Part shown: one piece after another, positions 13,296-14,459 of the stretch | Position numbering within the stretch: position 1 is the stretch's first letter | How the letters are laid out: each line of letters begins with the position of its first letter | Assembly (NCBI GenBank): GCA_023415275.1 | Contig: JAEZLJ010000072.1 | Location: 1-14,459, forward strand | DNA length: 14,459 bases | Reading direction: 5' to 3' | Source: Bacteroidota bacterium | GTDB lineage: Bacteria; Bacteroidota; Bacteroidia; Chitinophagales; Chitinophagaceae | Notes under the pieces: model-generated | What the model was told of the DNA's origin: nothing | Seen by the model: the letters and a program-made list of their open reading frames with translations, nothing else | Databases searched by the model: none | Translations under genes and position numbers: made by a program

Positions 13296-14084
13296 ATGGA
13301 AGAATTAATCTCACCAAAATATCAGATGAAACTTTTAAAGGAAGTTAATGAGGCCATTTGGGCAGAATATGGAAGTTATGAGCAAGTACAATATTATATC
13401 AGTAAATGGCATGAAAATAACTATGAACCACAAGGCTTCAACAACAACTATTGGGAGAACTTTACCATCGTGGAAAAAGAGAATAAAAAAATTGACTTAT
13501 TAGCCACTCTTAATTCGATGACTGGGACTACGCTCTTGAAAATCGCTATCGATTTAGGAGTTGACACTCCAGATTTTATTCCTTCGATACCCACATTCAA
13601 AAACGACCTTAAGTCTAATTATAAAATCGCCTATGACACCTTTCAAAAAGCATATAGGCAAATAGAGACAGATCCAAGTTTGGCAGTAGGACTTGCCAAC
13701 TCTGCGATGGAAAGCATCATTAAAGAAATTTTGAAAAATGACAGAATATCAAGTAAGCTTACAGGGGGAGAAACGCTTTATAGATTGGCATCTGTAATTC
13801 TTAAAGAGTTTAATCTCACAAATAATGAATATCCCAAAGAAATAAAGACCATTGGCAATTCACTGCTTTCAATTAGCCAAGCAGTAGAAAGTTTAAGAAG
13901 TAACAAAACCTATTTTCACGGCAAAACAGAGAATGAATACATTATTGAAGATAGAATTTTTGCTTACTTCATTATTAATGCTGTGGCGACAGTTGGACTT
14001 TTTCTTAATTCTTACTACAAGACCAAGTTTCCGAAAAAAGAAGAGACAAGGTACACCGACAGTTTTGATGAGCTACCCTTTTAA
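13296..14084 (+). CDS. Abortive-infection family protein (Abi_C domain, HEPN-like)
   Basis: A 262-residue cytoplasmic protein. Residues about 110-241 fit the Abi_C (abortive infection C-terminal) family: IAYDTFQKAYRQIETDPSLA, GLANSAMESIIKEILKN, then SLLSISQAVESLRSNKTYFHG and IEDRIFAYFIINAVATVGLFL. Arg201 and His208 form R-x6-H, the arrangement used by HEPN-type ribonucleases, so an RNase that halts growth upon phage attack is a reasonable inference. Residues 1-105 form a separate part (GSYEQVQYYISKWHENN; LLATLNSMTGTTLLKIAIDL) that I do not recognise and that may sense the trigger. I chose the ATG at 13296; a GTG at 13269 would add 9 residues. No partner toxin, antitoxin or other defence gene is visible beside it. 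The tail (KKEETRYTDSFDELPF) is charged. Base composition is AT-rich like the lipoprotein genes. Confidence 0.8.
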   Translation: MEELISPKYQMKLLKEVNEAIWAEYGSYEQVQYYISKWHENNYEPQGFNNNYWENFTIVEKENKKIDLLATLNSMTGTTLLKIAIDLGVDTPDFIPSIPTFKNDLKSNYKIAYDTFQKAYRQIETDPSLAVGLANSAMESIIKEILKNDRISSKLTGGETLYRLASVILKEFNLTNNEYPKEIKTIGNSLLSISQAVESLRSNKTYFHGKTENEYIIEDRIFAYFIINAVATVGLFLNSYYKTKFPKKEETRYTDSFDELPF

Positions 14085-14433
14085 AATCTGGCGAACTACC
14101 AATATATAGCTGAATTGACGACAAGGTCAAAGAATTATTTGTTACATAATCTATGTTGCCAGGGCTTTTTGTTTTATAACGTGTTGAATGAACTGTTCCT
14201 GGTGGGTTATTAGTAGCTTATCATTTCAATGATGAGATAAAAAAATGCATCAATTAGTAGAGTTTAAAATCAGATTATGGTTTATTAGCTGGATGTTGCA
14301 ATCTTTTACTCTTTAAAATAGTTTCCAATTTAGGAGCACTTCTCAAAATGCTTAACGAAAACCCAGTGTTTCCTACCCTTTACTCCTATCCTCTTATATA
14401 GTTCCTCCCTATTTTAACCATAGCAAAGGCATG
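14085..14433. other. Non-coding stretch after the abi gene
   Basis: I see no gene in this AT-rich stretch. The abi gene has no good terminator; TTGAC-GACAAG-GTCAA (14115-14130) is a weak 5-bp stem without a T-run. ATCATT-TC-AATGAT near 14222-14235 is a small dyad. Open frames are all short and have no recognisable translation. Confidence 0.5.
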
Positions 14434-14459
14434 GATACTCCGTGCCGGCACGGAGTATC
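14434..14459. repeat. Perfect 26-bp palindrome at the window end
   Basis: The arm GATACTCCGTGCC (14434-14446) is followed with no spacer by its exact reverse complement GGCACGGAGTATC (14447-14459). It is GC-rich in AT-rich surroundings and touches the window edge, so it may be longer: the preceding bases ATG (14431-14433) predict CAT beyond the edge if the symmetry continues. It resembles a REP-type intergenic palindrome or a strong bidirectional stem. Confidence 0.85.

Overview
The window looks like a chromosomal segment of a Bacteroidota bacterium, probably of the Chitinophagaceae type. This rests on established family knowledge plus what is visible: an OmpP1/FadL-type outer-membrane protein of the Bacteroidota kind, lipoproteins with signal peptides ending in S-C-K-K-(D/E), few clear Shine-Dalgarno sequences, and several TAnnTTTG promoter -7 boxes. 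The species cannot be told from this sequence alone.

Layout. Positions 2-1282 hold the 3' part of an OmpP1/FadL-like barrel gene. A 453-base gap with a perfect 14-bp inverted repeat follows, then a membrane-bound hybrid-less sensor histidine kinase (1736-3520). Its 3' end overlaps the convergent miaA gene by 28 bp. From 3493 to 8391 all genes lie on the minus strand: miaA, a pRiA4b ORF-3-like acidic protein, a CCA-adding tRNA nucleotidyltransferase, a TsaC/YrdC-type threonylcarbamoyl-AMP synthase and a GT4 glycosyltransferase; the last two share one base (stop/start TGATG). From 8459 everything reads plus: dapD, an intrinsic terminator, an EamA/DMT transporter, then tRNA-Leu(CAG) with its own promoter and terminator.

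Downstream of tRNA-Leu the DNA becomes visibly more AT-rich and gene-poor. It holds two related elements of about 75 nt that look like minus-strand small RNAs ending in intrinsic terminators, three unrelated small lipoproteins, two possible antisense gene relics, an abortive-infection (Abi_C) protein, and, at the very end, a perfect 26-bp palindrome cut by the window edge. This has the look of an accessory region beside a tRNA gene.

How genes fit together. Three minus-strand genes serve tRNA maturation (MiaA: i6A37; CCA enzyme: 3' CCA; TsaC: t6A37). The tRNA-Leu gene in the window has no encoded CCA, so it needs an activity like that of the encoded CCA enzyme. dapD belongs to the lysine/diaminopimelate pathway. 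No complete new multi-gene system is evident; the strongest candidates for something undescribed are the paired small-RNA-like elements and the Abi_C protein with an unrecognised N-terminal region.
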